Below, piece by piece: positions 34,349 to 42,517 of a stretch of 64,000 nt of DNA. The notes beneath the pieces are model-generated. The model saw only the letters and a program-made list of their open reading frames with translations. It was not told the origin of the DNA and ran no database searches. Position 1 is the stretch's first letter; each line of letters begins with the position of its first letter. Source of the DNA: Streptomyces gardneri (GTDB lineage: Bacteria; Actinomycetota; Actinomycetes; Streptomycetales; Streptomycetaceae); assembly GCF_006539185.1 (NCBI RefSeq), contig NZ_BJMN01000013.1, positions 62,001 through 126,000 on the forward strand, written 5' to 3'. Position numbers and translations under genes: made by a program.

Positions 34349-35491
34349 ATGGACAAGACCCTGATCGTAACCAACGACTTCCCGCCGCGACCCGGCGGAA
34401 TCCAGGCGTTCCTGCACAACATGGCGCTGCGCCTCGACCCCGAGCAGATCGTGGTCTACGCCTCCACATGGAAGCGAAGCCGCGAAGGGGTCGAAGCGAC
34501 CGCTCTGTTTGACGCCGAACAGCCTTTCACGGTTGTCCGCGATCGCACCACCATGCTGTTGCCCACACCCCGGGTCACCGCCCGCGCCACCGCCCTGCTG
34601 CGCGAGCACGGCTGCCGGTCCGTGTGGTTCGGCGCCGCCGCGCCGCTCGGCCTGATGGCCCCGGCGCTGCGTCGGGCGGGCGCGAAGCGGCTCGTCGCCA
34701 CCACCCACGGACACGAGGCGGGCTGGGCCCAGCTGCCCGCCGCCCGACAGCTCCTGCGGCGGATCGGCGAGGGCACGGACACCCTCACGTACCTCGGCGA
34801 GTACACCCGCTCCCGGATCGCGGAGGCCCTCACGCCCGCCGCCGCCGCGCGGATGGTGCAGCTCCCGCCGGGTGTGGACGAGAAGACGTTCCACCCCGAC
34901 TCGGGCGGCGCCGAGGTCCGCGCCCGCCTCGGGCTCAGCGACCGGCCCGTCGTCGTCTGCGTCTCCCGGCTCGTCCCGCGCAAGGGCCAGGACACCCTGA
35001 TCCGGTCCCTGCCCGCGATCCTGCGCCGAGTGCCGGACGCGGTCCTCCTGATCGTCGGCGGCGGACCGTACGAGAAGGACCTGCGCCGCCTCGCCGACGA
35101 GACCGGCGTGGCCGGATCCGTGCGCTTCACCGGCGCCGTCCCCTGGGCCGAACTCCCCGCCCACTACGGGGCCGGCGACGTCTTCGCGATGCCCTGCCGC
35201 ACCCGCCGCGGCGGCCTCGACGTCGAGGGCCTCGGCATCGTCTACCTGGAGGCCTCGGCCACCGGCCTCCCGGTCGTCGCCGGCGACTCCGGCGGCGCCC
35301 CCGACGCCGTCCTCGACGGCGAGACCGGCTGGGTCGTCCGCGGCGACTCCGCCGAGGAGACCGCCGACCGCGTCGCCACGCTCCTCCTCGACCCCGAACT
35401 CCGCGCCCGCATGGGCGAGCGCGGGCGGGCCTGGGTCGAGGAGAAGTGGCGCTGGGACCTCCTCGCGGAGCGGCTCAGGGAGCTGCTCTGA
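34349..35491 (+). CDS. pimB: GT4 glycosyltransferase, PimB'-like mannosyltransferase
   Basis: A 380-residue GT-B enzyme that likely adds the second mannose to phosphatidylinositol monomannoside from GDP-mannose on the cytoplasmic membrane face. It starts MDKTLIVTNDFPPRPGGIQAF and has VWFGAAAPLGLMAP, THGHEAGW, VSRLVPRKGQDTLI and the donor site EGLGIVYLEASATGLPVVAG. It matches my recollection of Rv2188c (PimB') in all of these blocks. ATG 34349 was preferred over an in-frame start at 34304 that adds an unrelated 15 residues. A terminator follows. Confidence 0.9.
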   Translation: MDKTLIVTNDFPPRPGGIQAFLHNMALRLDPEQIVVYASTWKRSREGVEATALFDAEQPFTVVRDRTTMLLPTPRVTARATALLREHGCRSVWFGAAAPLGLMAPALRRAGAKRLVATTHGHEAGWAQLPAARQLLRRIGEGTDTLTYLGEYTRSRIAEALTPAAAARMVQLPPGVDEKTFHPDSGGAEVRARLGLSDRPVVVCVSRLVPRKGQDTLIRSLPAILRRVPDAVLLIVGGGPYEKDLRRLADETGVAGSVRFTGAVPWAELPAHYGAGDVFAMPCRTRRGGLDVEGLGIVYLEASATGLPVVAGDSGGAPDAVLDGETGWVVRGDSAEETADRVATLLLDPELRARMGERGRAWVEEKWRWDLLAERLRELL

Positions 35492-35507
35492 CACGGCGGT
35501 ACGGAGT

Positions 35508-35553
35508 ACGGAGAGGGGCCCCGGGCGGACAACCGCCCGGGGCCCCTCTCCGT
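35508..35553. terminator. Bidirectional terminator
   Basis: A 21-bp perfect stem (35508-35528 with 35533-35553) with an ACAA tetraloop between the convergent genes ending at 35491 and 35577. Confidence 0.88.
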
Positions 35554-35576
35554 CGTGTGCGTACGACCGACCGGGC

Positions 35577-37373
35577 TCAGCCCTGGTAGATCGCCTCGAT
35601 CTCGTCCGCGAAGTCCCGCGCCACGACATTGCGCTTCAGCTTCAGGGACGGGGTGATGTGGCCCGCCTCCTCCGTGAACTGGGCCGGGAGCACCCGGAAC
35701 TTGCGGACCGACTCGGCCTTGGAGACCGCGGCGTTGCCGTCGTCGATCGCGCGCTGGACCTCCGCCAGGAGGTCGGCGTCCTCGCTCAGGGAGGCCGCCG
35801 AGGAGCCGGCCGGCTTGCCGTGGTCGGACGCCCAGCGGCCGAGGAACTCCTCGTCCAGGGTGACGAGCGCGCCCACGAACGGGCGTCCGTCGCCGACCAC
35901 CATGCACTCCGCGACCAGCGCGTGCGCACGGATGCGGTCCTCGATGACCGCCGGGGCGACGTTCTTGCCGCCCGCCGTCACCAGGATCTCCTTCTTGCGG
36001 CCCGTGATCGCGAGGTAGCCGTCCTCGTCGAGCGTGCCGATGTCGCCCGTGTGGAACCAGCCGTCGGCCAGCGCCTCGGCCGTCGCCGCCTCGTTGTTCC
36101 AGTACCGCGAGAAGATGTGCTCGCCGTGCAGCAGCACCTCGCCGTCGTCGGCGATCCGCACCACGGAGCCCGGCAGCGGCTGCCCGACCGTGCCGATCTT
36201 CTGCCGGTCCCACGGGTTGAACGCGGTCGCCGCGCACGACTCCGTCAGGCCGTAGCCCTCCAGGACCGTGAAGCCGATGCCCCGGAAGAAGTGGCCGAGC
36301 CGCTCGCCCAGCGGCGCGCCGCCCGAGATCGCGTACTCGCCGCGCCCGCCGAGGACCGCTCGCAGCTTGCTGAAGACCAGCTTGTCGAAGACCTTGTGCT
36401 TGAGCTTGAGGCCGAAGGACGGGCCCTCGGGGGTCCCGATGGCCCGGCTGTACGCGATCGCCGTGTGCGCGGCCTTGTCGAAGATCTTGCCCTTGCCGTC
36501 GGCCTGCGCCTTGGCCCGAGCCGAGTTGTAGACCTTCTCGAAGACCCGCGGCACACCCAGGATCAGCGTCGGCCGGAAGGAGGCCAGCTCGTCGGTGAGG
36601 TGCTTGATGTCCGGGACGCAGCCGAGCCGGATCGGCGCCATGACGGACGCGACCTCGACGAGCCGCCCGAAGACGTGCGCGGCCGGCAGGAAGAGGAGCA
36701 CCGAGCACTCGCCGGTACGGAAGAGGGGCTTCAGCCGCTCCACGATGTTGCCGCACTCGGCGAAGAAGGCCCGGTGGGACAGGACGCAGCCCTTGGGGCG
36801 GCCGGTCGTGCCCGAGGTGTAGACGATCGTGGCCGGGTCGTCGGCGTTCGCCGCCGACATCCGCGCGTCGAGCAGCTCGTCGGAGACGTCCGTGCCCTCG
36901 GCGGTCAAGCTCTCGACCGCGCCGGCGTCGATCTGCCGGACGCCCTTGAGGTCCGGGAGCTCCGCCCGGACGGACTCCACCGACGCCTCGTGGGCCGCGC
37001 TCTCCACGAGCGCCAGCGAGGCGCCCGAGTCGCCGAGGATCCACTGGATCTGCTCCGCCGAGCTCGTCTCGTAGACCGGCACGGTCACGCCGCCCGCGCT
37101 CCAGATCGCGAAGTCGAGCAGCACCCACTCGTAGCGCGTACGGGACAGCAGCGCGACCCGGTCGCCCGCCTCGACGCCCGAGGCGATCAGCCCCTTGGCG
37201 ACCCCGCGGACCTCCGCGAGGAACTGCGTGGCCGTGACGTCCGTCCAGACGCCGTCGACCTTGCGACCCATCACGGCGACGTCTGGATGCCGGGAGGCGT
37301 TGCGGCGGATGAGATCGGTCAGATTGCCGTCCGTGGGGACCTCGTACAGGGCCGGAAGGCTGAACTCGCGCAA
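35577..37373 (-). CDS. Long-chain fatty acid-CoA ligase (FadD15-like)
   Basis: A 598-residue adenylate-forming enzyme: P-loop-like YTSGTTGRPKGCVLSH (about residues 193-208), LEGYGLTES, TGDIGTLDEDGYLAITGRKKEILVTAGGKNVAP, and the C-terminal lysine in ITPSLKLKRN. It activates fatty acids as acyl-AMP then acyl-CoA. The start is TTG 37373 with AGGAG 9 bases upstream; no ATG/GTG fits the N-terminus as well. As I recall, M. tuberculosis FadD15 (Rv2187) is also beside PimB'. It is divergent from the metallophosphoesterase gene. Confidence 0.93.
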   Translation of the reverse strand: MREFSLPALYEVPTDGNLTDLIRRNASRHPDVAVMGRKVDGVWTDVTATQFLAEVRGVAKGLIASGVEAGDRVALLSRTRYEWVLLDFAIWSAGGVTVPVYETSSAEQIQWILGDSGASLALVESAAHEASVESVRAELPDLKGVRQIDAGAVESLTAEGTDVSDELLDARMSAANADDPATIVYTSGTTGRPKGCVLSHRAFFAECGNIVERLKPLFRTGECSVLLFLPAAHVFGRLVEVASVMAPIRLGCVPDIKHLTDELASFRPTLILGVPRVFEKVYNSARAKAQADGKGKIFDKAAHTAIAYSRAIGTPEGPSFGLKLKHKVFDKLVFSKLRAVLGGRGEYAISGGAPLGERLGHFFRGIGFTVLEGYGLTESCAATAFNPWDRQKIGTVGQPLPGSVVRIADDGEVLLHGEHIFSRYWNNEAATAEALADGWFHTGDIGTLDEDGYLAITGRKKEILVTAGGKNVAPAVIEDRIRAHALVAECMVVGDGRPFVGALVTLDEEFLGRWASDHGKPAGSSAASLSEDADLLAEVQRAIDDGNAAVSKAESVRKFRVLPAQFTEEAGHITPSLKLKRNVVARDFADEIEAIYQG

Positions 37374-37445
37374 GACTGCTGCTCCTCATCGGGCGCCGGC
37401 GCCACGGCTCTGTGTGATGCACCGGTGTGGTCCATGATCGGGCAG

Positions 37446-37466
37446 GTGCTCAGTGGGGGTGAGCAC
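37446..37466. promoter_or_regulatory. Inverted repeat upstream of the acyl-CoA ligase gene
   Basis: GTGCTCA (37446-37452) and TGAGCAC (37460-37466) around a 7-base spacer, about 73 bases upstream of the TTG start. It may be an operator for a fatty-acid regulator; nothing names the protein. Confidence 0.35.
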
Positions 37467-37627
37467 GACTGGACCGACCGGACGTTACCCATCAGTAGTT
37501 GGTTCCGATAGGGGGTCCCGGCCAGATGTTCCGTGCGTCACACATGCATGACGGTGCTGTGCGCACAGTAATCCACGGGTTTCCCGACTCGGAAGTAACC
37601 GCAGGTGACACCCCCTAAGGTGGGCTC

Positions 37628-38395
37628 ATGCGAGTCCATGTGGTCAGTGACGTGCACGGCAACGCCGAAGACCTCGCCAAGGCGGGGGAGGGCGCCGACG
37701 CCCTCATATGCCTGGGGGACCTGGTCCTCTTCCTCGACTACGCCGACCACAGCCGCGGGATCTTCCCCGACCTCTTCGGCGTCGAGAACGCCGACCGGCT
37801 CGTGGAACTGCGCACCGCCCGCCGCTTCGACGAGGCCCGTGACCTGGGCCGCCGCCTCTGGGCCGAGCTGGACGTCGACCGCGAAACCGCCATCGAGGCC
37901 GCCGTGCGCCGCCAGTACGCCGAGCTCTTCGCCGCCTTCCCCACCCCCACCTACGCCACCTACGGGAACGTCGACATCCCCCGGCTCTGGCCCGAGTACG
38001 CCGGACCCGGCACGACCGTCCTCGACGGGCAGCGCGTCGAGCTCGGCGGCCTCACCTTCGGCTTCGTCGGCGGCGGACTGTGCACCCCGATGCGCACCCC
38101 GTACGAGATCTCGGACGAGGAGTACGCGGCCAAGGTCGAGGCCCTCGGGGACGTCGACGTCCTCTGCTCCCACATCCCGCCGGACGTGCCGGAGCTGACG
38201 TACGACACGGTGGCCCGCCGCTTCGAGCGCGGCAGCCGCGCGCTGCTCGACGCGATCCGGCGCACCCGGCCCCGCTACGCCCTCTTCGGTCACGTCCACC
38301 AGCCGCTCGCCCGGCGGATGCGGATCGCCGCGACCGAGTGTGTGAACGTCGGCCACTTCGCCTCGGCCGGCAGGCCCTTCGCCCTGGAGTGGTGA
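37628..38395 (+). CDS. Metallophosphoesterase
   Basis: A 255-residue calcineurin-like phosphoesterase with the full set of metal motifs: SDVHGN near residue 7, CLGDLV near 29, YGNVD near 112, CSHIPPD near 180, and GHVHQ near 218. The substrate is not evident. It begins at ATG 37628 and is followed after 107 bases by the SRPBCC gene on the same strand. Confidence 0.92.
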   Translation: MRVHVVSDVHGNAEDLAKAGEGADALICLGDLVLFLDYADHSRGIFPDLFGVENADRLVELRTARRFDEARDLGRRLWAELDVDRETAIEAAVRRQYAELFAAFPTPTYATYGNVDIPRLWPEYAGPGTTVLDGQRVELGGLTFGFVGGGLCTPMRTPYEISDEEYAAKVEALGDVDVLCSHIPPDVPELTYDTVARRFERGSRALLDAIRRTRPRYALFGHVHQPLARRMRIAATECVNVGHFASAGRPFALEW

Positions 38396-38502
38396 CAGGC
38401 GCCCAGTCGCGGCGCGATAGCCTTCCGTCGGCACATCTGTACGTTTGTGCCCTTGTTTTCCTTCGAGTTCTCGCCGGACCGCACAGTGGAGGAGCCACCG
38501 CG

Positions 38503-38946
38503 ATGGCCGAACACACCAGCTCCAGCATCACGATCGAGGCGGCGCCGGCCGACGTCATGGGTGTGATCGCCGACTTCGCCCGCTACCCCGAGTGGACGGG
38601 CGAGGTGAAGGAGGCCGAGGTCCTGGAGAAGGACGCCTCCGGCCGCGCGGAGAAGGTCCGGCTGCTCCTCGACGCCGGCGCCATCAAGGACGACCACACC
38701 CTGGCGTACACCTGGACCGGCGCCGACGAGGTCAGCTGGACCCTGGTCAAGTCCCAGATGCTCCGCTCCCTCGACGGCTCCTACCGGCTCGCCGCGCTCG
38801 GCGGCGGCACCCGCACCGAGGTCACGTACCAGCTGACCGTCGACGTCAAGATCCCCATGCTCGGCATGATCAAGCGCAAGGCCGAGAAGGTCATCATCGA
38901 CCGCGCCCTGGCCGGCCTGAAGAAGCGCGTCGAATCCGGCGTGTGA
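38503..38946 (+). CDS. SRPBCC-family (polyketide cyclase/START-like) protein
   Basis: A 147-residue helix-grip protein that should enclose a hydrophobic ligand: SSITIEAAPADVMGVIADFARYPEWTGEVKEAEVLEKD is the family start, and the long C-terminal helix (MLGMIKRKAEKVIIDRALAGLKKRV) is clear. GGAGGAG precedes ATG 38503. It sits 31 bases upstream of the ArsA-like gene, an arrangement also found in mycobacteria (Rv2185c-Rv2184c, from memory), which points to a shared lipid-related task. Confidence 0.9.
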   Translation: MAEHTSSSITIEAAPADVMGVIADFARYPEWTGEVKEAEVLEKDASGRAEKVRLLLDAGAIKDDHTLAYTWTGADEVSWTLVKSQMLRSLDGSYRLAALGGGTRTEVTYQLTVDVKIPMLGMIKRKAEKVIIDRALAGLKKRVESGV

Positions 38947-38977
38947 TGCCCCGGAGGGCGGCGGTAACGTCCTCCGC

Positions 38978-40108
38978 ATGCGGATCATCCTTGTCACCGG
39001 CCTCGGCGGCGCCGGACGCACCACCGTCGCCGCCGCGACCGCCCTGGCCGAGGCGCGTACGGGCCGCCGGGTCCTCCTCGTCTCCGAGGAGGCCGACCCC
39101 CGGCTCGCCGGGGACGGCCTGAGCATCCTGCGCCCCGACCCCGCCGAGGATTTCCGACGCGAGTTCCTCGCACTCCAGGCCCGCTCCGGCGCCGCCCTCG
39201 ACCTCCTCGGCGCCGCGCCCTTCGAGGACGCCGAGCTCACCGAGCTCCCCGGCAGCCGCCAGTTCGCCCTGCTGAGGGCCCTGCGCGACGCCGCCCACGG
39301 CGAGCACGACCTCGCCGTCGTCGACCTGCCCCCGCTCCCCGAGGCCCTCGCCCTCCTCGCCCTGCCCGAGCAGCTCCGCCGCTATCTGCGCCGCCTCCTG
39401 CCCCCCGAACGGCAGGCCGCCCGCGCGCTGCGCCCGATGCTCGCCCAGCTCGCCGGGGTCCCCATGCCCGCGCAGTGGCTGTACGAGACCACCGCCCGCT
39501 GGGAGACCGAGCTTGCCGCCGCCCAGGCCGTCGCCGACGCCCCCACCACCCGCGTCCGGCTCGTCCTCGAACCCGGACCCGCCGCCGTCCGCGCCCTGCG
39601 CACCGCCCGGCTCGGCCTCGCCCTCCAGGGCCTCGCCCTCGACGCCGTCGTCGCCAACCGGCTGCTCCCCGCCGACTCCGAGGACCCCTGGCTCGCCGGG
39701 CTCACCGCCCAGCAGCACCGGCACCTGGCGGAGCTCCGTACCGCCGCGGGCGTCGTGCACGAGCTGCCGCACCTCGGCCGCGACCCCCGCGGCGCCGAGG
39801 ACCTCGCCCTCCTGGCGCCCGTCCCGCCCGCCGCCGCCCCCGCCCCCGCACCCGGCCCCCAGGTCGAGGACCGCAGGGAGGAGGACGGCGTCCTCGTCTG
39901 GCACATCGCGCTGCCCGGCGCCGTCAAGGAGGAGCTCGCCCTCGTCCGCCGCGGCGACGAACTGCTCCTGACCGTCGGACCGTTCCGCCGCCATCTGCCC
40001 CTGCCGCCCGCCCTGCGCCGCTGCACCGTGACCGGCGCCGGGCTCGTCGAAGGGGACCTCAGGGTGCGCTTCACCCCCGACCCGGGACTCTGGCCACGGA
40101 CCCCCTGA
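38978..40108 (+). CDS. ArsA/Get3-like ATPase homologue with degenerate P-loop
   Basis: A 376-residue protein of the ArsA fold. The deviant Walker A GKGGVGKTT of the family appears here as GLGGAGRTTVA (about residues 8-18): both lysines are lost, one to Leu and one to Arg, so ATP hydrolysis is doubtful. VVDLPPLPEALALL follows as a switch-like segment. After a Pro/Ala linker (about 290-305) a beta-rich C-terminal domain (HIALPGAVKEELALVRRGDELLLTVGPFRR) resembles the Hsp20-like ArsA C-domain. It follows the SRPBCC gene, and DUF5304 follows after 41 bases. Confidence 0.87.
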   Translation: MRIILVTGLGGAGRTTVAAATALAEARTGRRVLLVSEEADPRLAGDGLSILRPDPAEDFRREFLALQARSGAALDLLGAAPFEDAELTELPGSRQFALLRALRDAAHGEHDLAVVDLPPLPEALALLALPEQLRRYLRRLLPPERQAARALRPMLAQLAGVPMPAQWLYETTARWETELAAAQAVADAPTTRVRLVLEPGPAAVRALRTARLGLALQGLALDAVVANRLLPADSEDPWLAGLTAQQHRHLAELRTAAGVVHELPHLGRDPRGAEDLALLAPVPPAAAPAPAPGPQVEDRREEDGVLVWHIALPGAVKEELALVRRGDELLLTVGPFRRHLPLPPALRRCTVTGAGLVEGDLRVRFTPDPGLWPRTP

Positions 40109-40149
40109 GGGCGTGTACCGTCGAAGTACCAGCCACTGAGGAGTACGCC

Positions 40150-40626
40150 ATGAGCGATTCGGATGCCTGGGCCAAGGCGTGCGCCGAGGACCTGGAGGCG
40201 GAGAAGGCCCGCCGCCGCGCGGAGCGCGGCGCCGAGCCCGGCTCGGCCGCCGAGGAACTCCGCAAGCTCTTCGACGCCGTCGCCGACAAGGTCGCCGGGG
40301 GACTCGGCGGGCCGCTGCTCGGCGGTCTCGGCGGGCAGACCGTCCAGCAGTTCGTCAACCAGGCGAAGGCCGCCGTCGAGCCCGTCATCGAGCGCAACCC
40401 GCAGGTCTTCGACCACCTCGCCGCCGCCGGGAACGAGCTGCTCGCCGCCTACCGCTCCGCCGTCGAGAGCCACGAGACCCGCTGGACCCGCGGCGGGACC
40501 GTCGCCGAGGACGACCCGCGCCGCGAGGCCGACACCCGCGGCGACCGGGACGGCGAGGACGGCGGGGACGAGCCGCGCCGCGACGACGAAGGGCCCGGAA
40601 CGGGCCAGCACATCGACCTCGACTGA
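40150..40626 (+). CDS. DUF5304-like protein of unknown function
   Basis: A 158-residue soluble protein. The first half is helical and mixed-charge (KACAEDLEAEKARRRAERG), the middle has a Gly-rich turn GGLGGPLLGGLGGQTVQQFV, and the last 45 residues are strongly acidic with Asp/Glu/Arg repeats ending HIDLD. The start at ATG 40150 lies 41 bases after the ArsA-like gene; GAGGAG is close upstream. I connect it with DUF5304 from memory; no function is known to me. Confidence 0.82.
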   Translation: MSDSDAWAKACAEDLEAEKARRRAERGAEPGSAAEELRKLFDAVADKVAGGLGGPLLGGLGGQTVQQFVNQAKAAVEPVIERNPQVFDHLAAAGNELLAAYRSAVESHETRWTRGGTVAEDDPRREADTRGDRDGEDGGDEPRRDDEGPGTGQHIDLD

Positions 40627-40702
40627 TCGGGACTGATCGGGACGAGCCCTCCCCTCGGGTACGGTGGGCCGTAGCGGGGCTCGACCGAATACTGAGGGAC
40701 AC

Positions 40703-41644
40703 ATGGGACTCACCATCGGCGTCGACATCGGCGGCACCAAGATCGCGGCCGGCGTGGTCGACGAGGAGGGCAAGATCCTCGACACGCACAAGGTGCCCAC
40801 CCCGCCGACCCCCGAGGGAATCGTCGACGCGATCAGCGCCGCCGTCTCCGAGGCGGGCAAGGGACACTCGATCGAGGCCGTGGGCATCGGTGCCGCGGGC
40901 TACGTCGACGACAAGCGCGCCACCGTCCTCTTCGCGCCGAACATCGACTGGCGGCACGAGCCGCTGAAGGACAAGGTCGAGCAGCGCGTCGGCCTCCCCG
41001 TCGTCGTCGAGAACGACGCCAACGCGGCGGCCTGGGGCGAGTACAAGTTCGGCGCCGGCCAGGGCCACGAGGACGTCATCTGCATCACCCTCGGCACCGG
41101 CCTCGGCGGCGGCATCATCATCGGCAACAAGCTGCGCCGCGGACGCTTCGGCGTGGCCGCCGAGTTCGGCCACATCCGGGTCGTCCCGGACGGCCTGCTG
41201 TGCGGCTGCGGCAGCCAGGGCTGCTGGGAGCAGTACGCCTCCGGGCGTGCGCTCGTCCGGTACGCCAAGCAGCGCGCCAACGCCACCCCGGAGCGCGCCG
41301 CGGTCCTGCTGGGCCTCGGCGACGGCACCCCCGAGGGCATCGAGGGCAAGCACGTCAGCCAGGCCGCCCGCGCCGGCGACCCGGTCGCCGTCGACTCCTT
41401 CCGCGAGCTGGCCCGCTGGGCGGGCGCCGGTCTCGCGGACCTGGCCTCGCTCTTCGACCCCTCGGCGTTCATCGTCGGCGGCGGCGTCTCGGACGAGGGC
41501 GACCTCGTCCTCGACCCGATCCGGAAGTCCTTCCGGCGCTGGCTGATCGGCGGCCAGTGGCGCCCGCACGCGCAGGTCCTCGCGGCCCAGCTCGGCAACA
41601 AGGCCGGCCTGGTCGGCGCGGCCGATCTGGCCCGCCAAGGCTGA
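40703..41644 (+). CDS. glkA: ROK-family glucokinase
   Basis: Phosphorylates glucose with ATP and, in Streptomyces, is needed for glucose repression. The 313-residue protein has N-terminal DIGGTKIAAGVVD, the catalytic Asp in VVENDANAAAWGEY, ITLGTGLGGGII, and the ROK zinc site CGCGSQGCWEQ (C167, C169, C174) after EFGHIRV. It matches my recollection of S. coelicolor GlkA nearly throughout. GAGGGAC lies just before ATG 40703. A very strong terminator follows. Confidence 0.97.
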   Translation: MGLTIGVDIGGTKIAAGVVDEEGKILDTHKVPTPPTPEGIVDAISAAVSEAGKGHSIEAVGIGAAGYVDDKRATVLFAPNIDWRHEPLKDKVEQRVGLPVVVENDANAAAWGEYKFGAGQGHEDVICITLGTGLGGGIIIGNKLRRGRFGVAAEFGHIRVVPDGLLCGCGSQGCWEQYASGRALVRYAKQRANATPERAAVLLGLGDGTPEGIEGKHVSQAARAGDPVAVDSFRELARWAGAGLADLASLFDPSAFIVGGGVSDEGDLVLDPIRKSFRRWLIGGQWRPHAQVLAAQLGNKAGLVGAADLARQG

Positions 41645-41660
41645 CACACGTACGAAGGCA

Positions 41661-41710
41661 TACGACGACCGCCCGCCGCGTCCTCTCGGACACGGCGGGC
41701 GGTCGTCGTA
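41661..41710 (+). terminator. Terminator of glkA
   Basis: An 18-bp perfect stem (41661-41678 with 41693-41710) topped by a 4-bp GTCC/GGAC stem and TCTC tetraloop. It ends at the first base of a possible ATG of the next gene. Confidence 0.85.
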
Positions 41711-41721
41711 TGTTGACCGGC

Positions 41722-42465
41722 ATGGCGATCAGTGAGCTGCCCAACTCCCGCACCGAGGCGGACGGTTCGGCCGTCCTCCGGGTGCTGAGCTACAACGTCC
41801 GCTCGATGCGCGACGACGAGGACGCCCTCGCCCGGGTGATCCGCGCCTGCGCCCCGGACCTCGTCTTCGTCCAGGAGGCCCCGCGTTTCTTCCGCTGGCG
41901 CAAGCACGCGGCCCGGCTCGCAGCCAAGAGCGAGCTCGTCATGCTGAGCGGCGGTGCCACCGCGGCCGGGCCGATGCTCCTCTGCTCCCTGCGGGCCACC
42001 GTGGAACGCACCGAGGACGTGCTGCTGCCACTCACCCCGGGCCTGCACCGCCGCGGCCTCGCAACGGCCGTCGTCCGCTTCGCCGGGGCCAGGATCGGAC
42101 TGATCAGCTGCCATCTGAGCCTGCGGAAGGACGAGCGGTACGCGCAGGCCGGGATGGTCCTCGACCGGGTCGCCGCGCTGGGCACCCCGCACACCCTCGT
42201 GGCCGGAGACCTCAACGAACGGCCCGGCGGTCCCGCCTTCACCCGGCTCGCGGCGGAGCTCCGGGACGGCTGGGCGGTCAGCCCCTGGGGCGGCGAGCAC
42301 ACCTCGACCCCGGCCGACCCGCACCAGCGCATCGACGCGATCCTGGCCACCCCGGGCGTCGAGTTCCTCGGCTGCGGGGTCCCACCCCACCTCGACCCCG
42401 AGGACCTGAGAACGGCCACGGACCACCTGCCGGTACTGGCGGCGGTCCGTGTGCCCGCCTCGTAG
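41722..42465 (+). CDS. Endonuclease/exonuclease/phosphatase (EEP) family protein
   Basis: A 247-residue protein of the DNase I-like fold: RVLSYNVRSM with the first metal ligand region, LVFVQEAP with the catalytic Glu, GLISCHLSL, LVAGDLNERPGG, and C-terminal RIDAILA and ATDHLPVLA with the catalytic His. Substrate may be nucleic acid or a phospholipid head group. ATG 41722 was chosen because ATG 41710 lies in the terminator stem; neither has a clear ribosome-binding site. Confidence 0.88.
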   Translation: MAISELPNSRTEADGSAVLRVLSYNVRSMRDDEDALARVIRACAPDLVFVQEAPRFFRWRKHAARLAAKSELVMLSGGATAAGPMLLCSLRATVERTEDVLLPLTPGLHRRGLATAVVRFAGARIGLISCHLSLRKDERYAQAGMVLDRVAALGTPHTLVAGDLNERPGGPAFTRLAAELRDGWAVSPWGGEHTSTPADPHQRIDAILATPGVEFLGCGVPPHLDPEDLRTATDHLPVLAAVRVPAS

Positions 42466-42517
42466 GGCGGGAGTCCTCCGTCGGACGGGGGAGGCGGGGC
42501 GGGGCGCGGGCGGTGAG

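Noticed and set aside
41710..41721. ATG 41710 as the start of the EEP-family gene
   Set aside because: It lies at the foot of the glkA terminator stem and adds only MLTG; not excluded but less likely.
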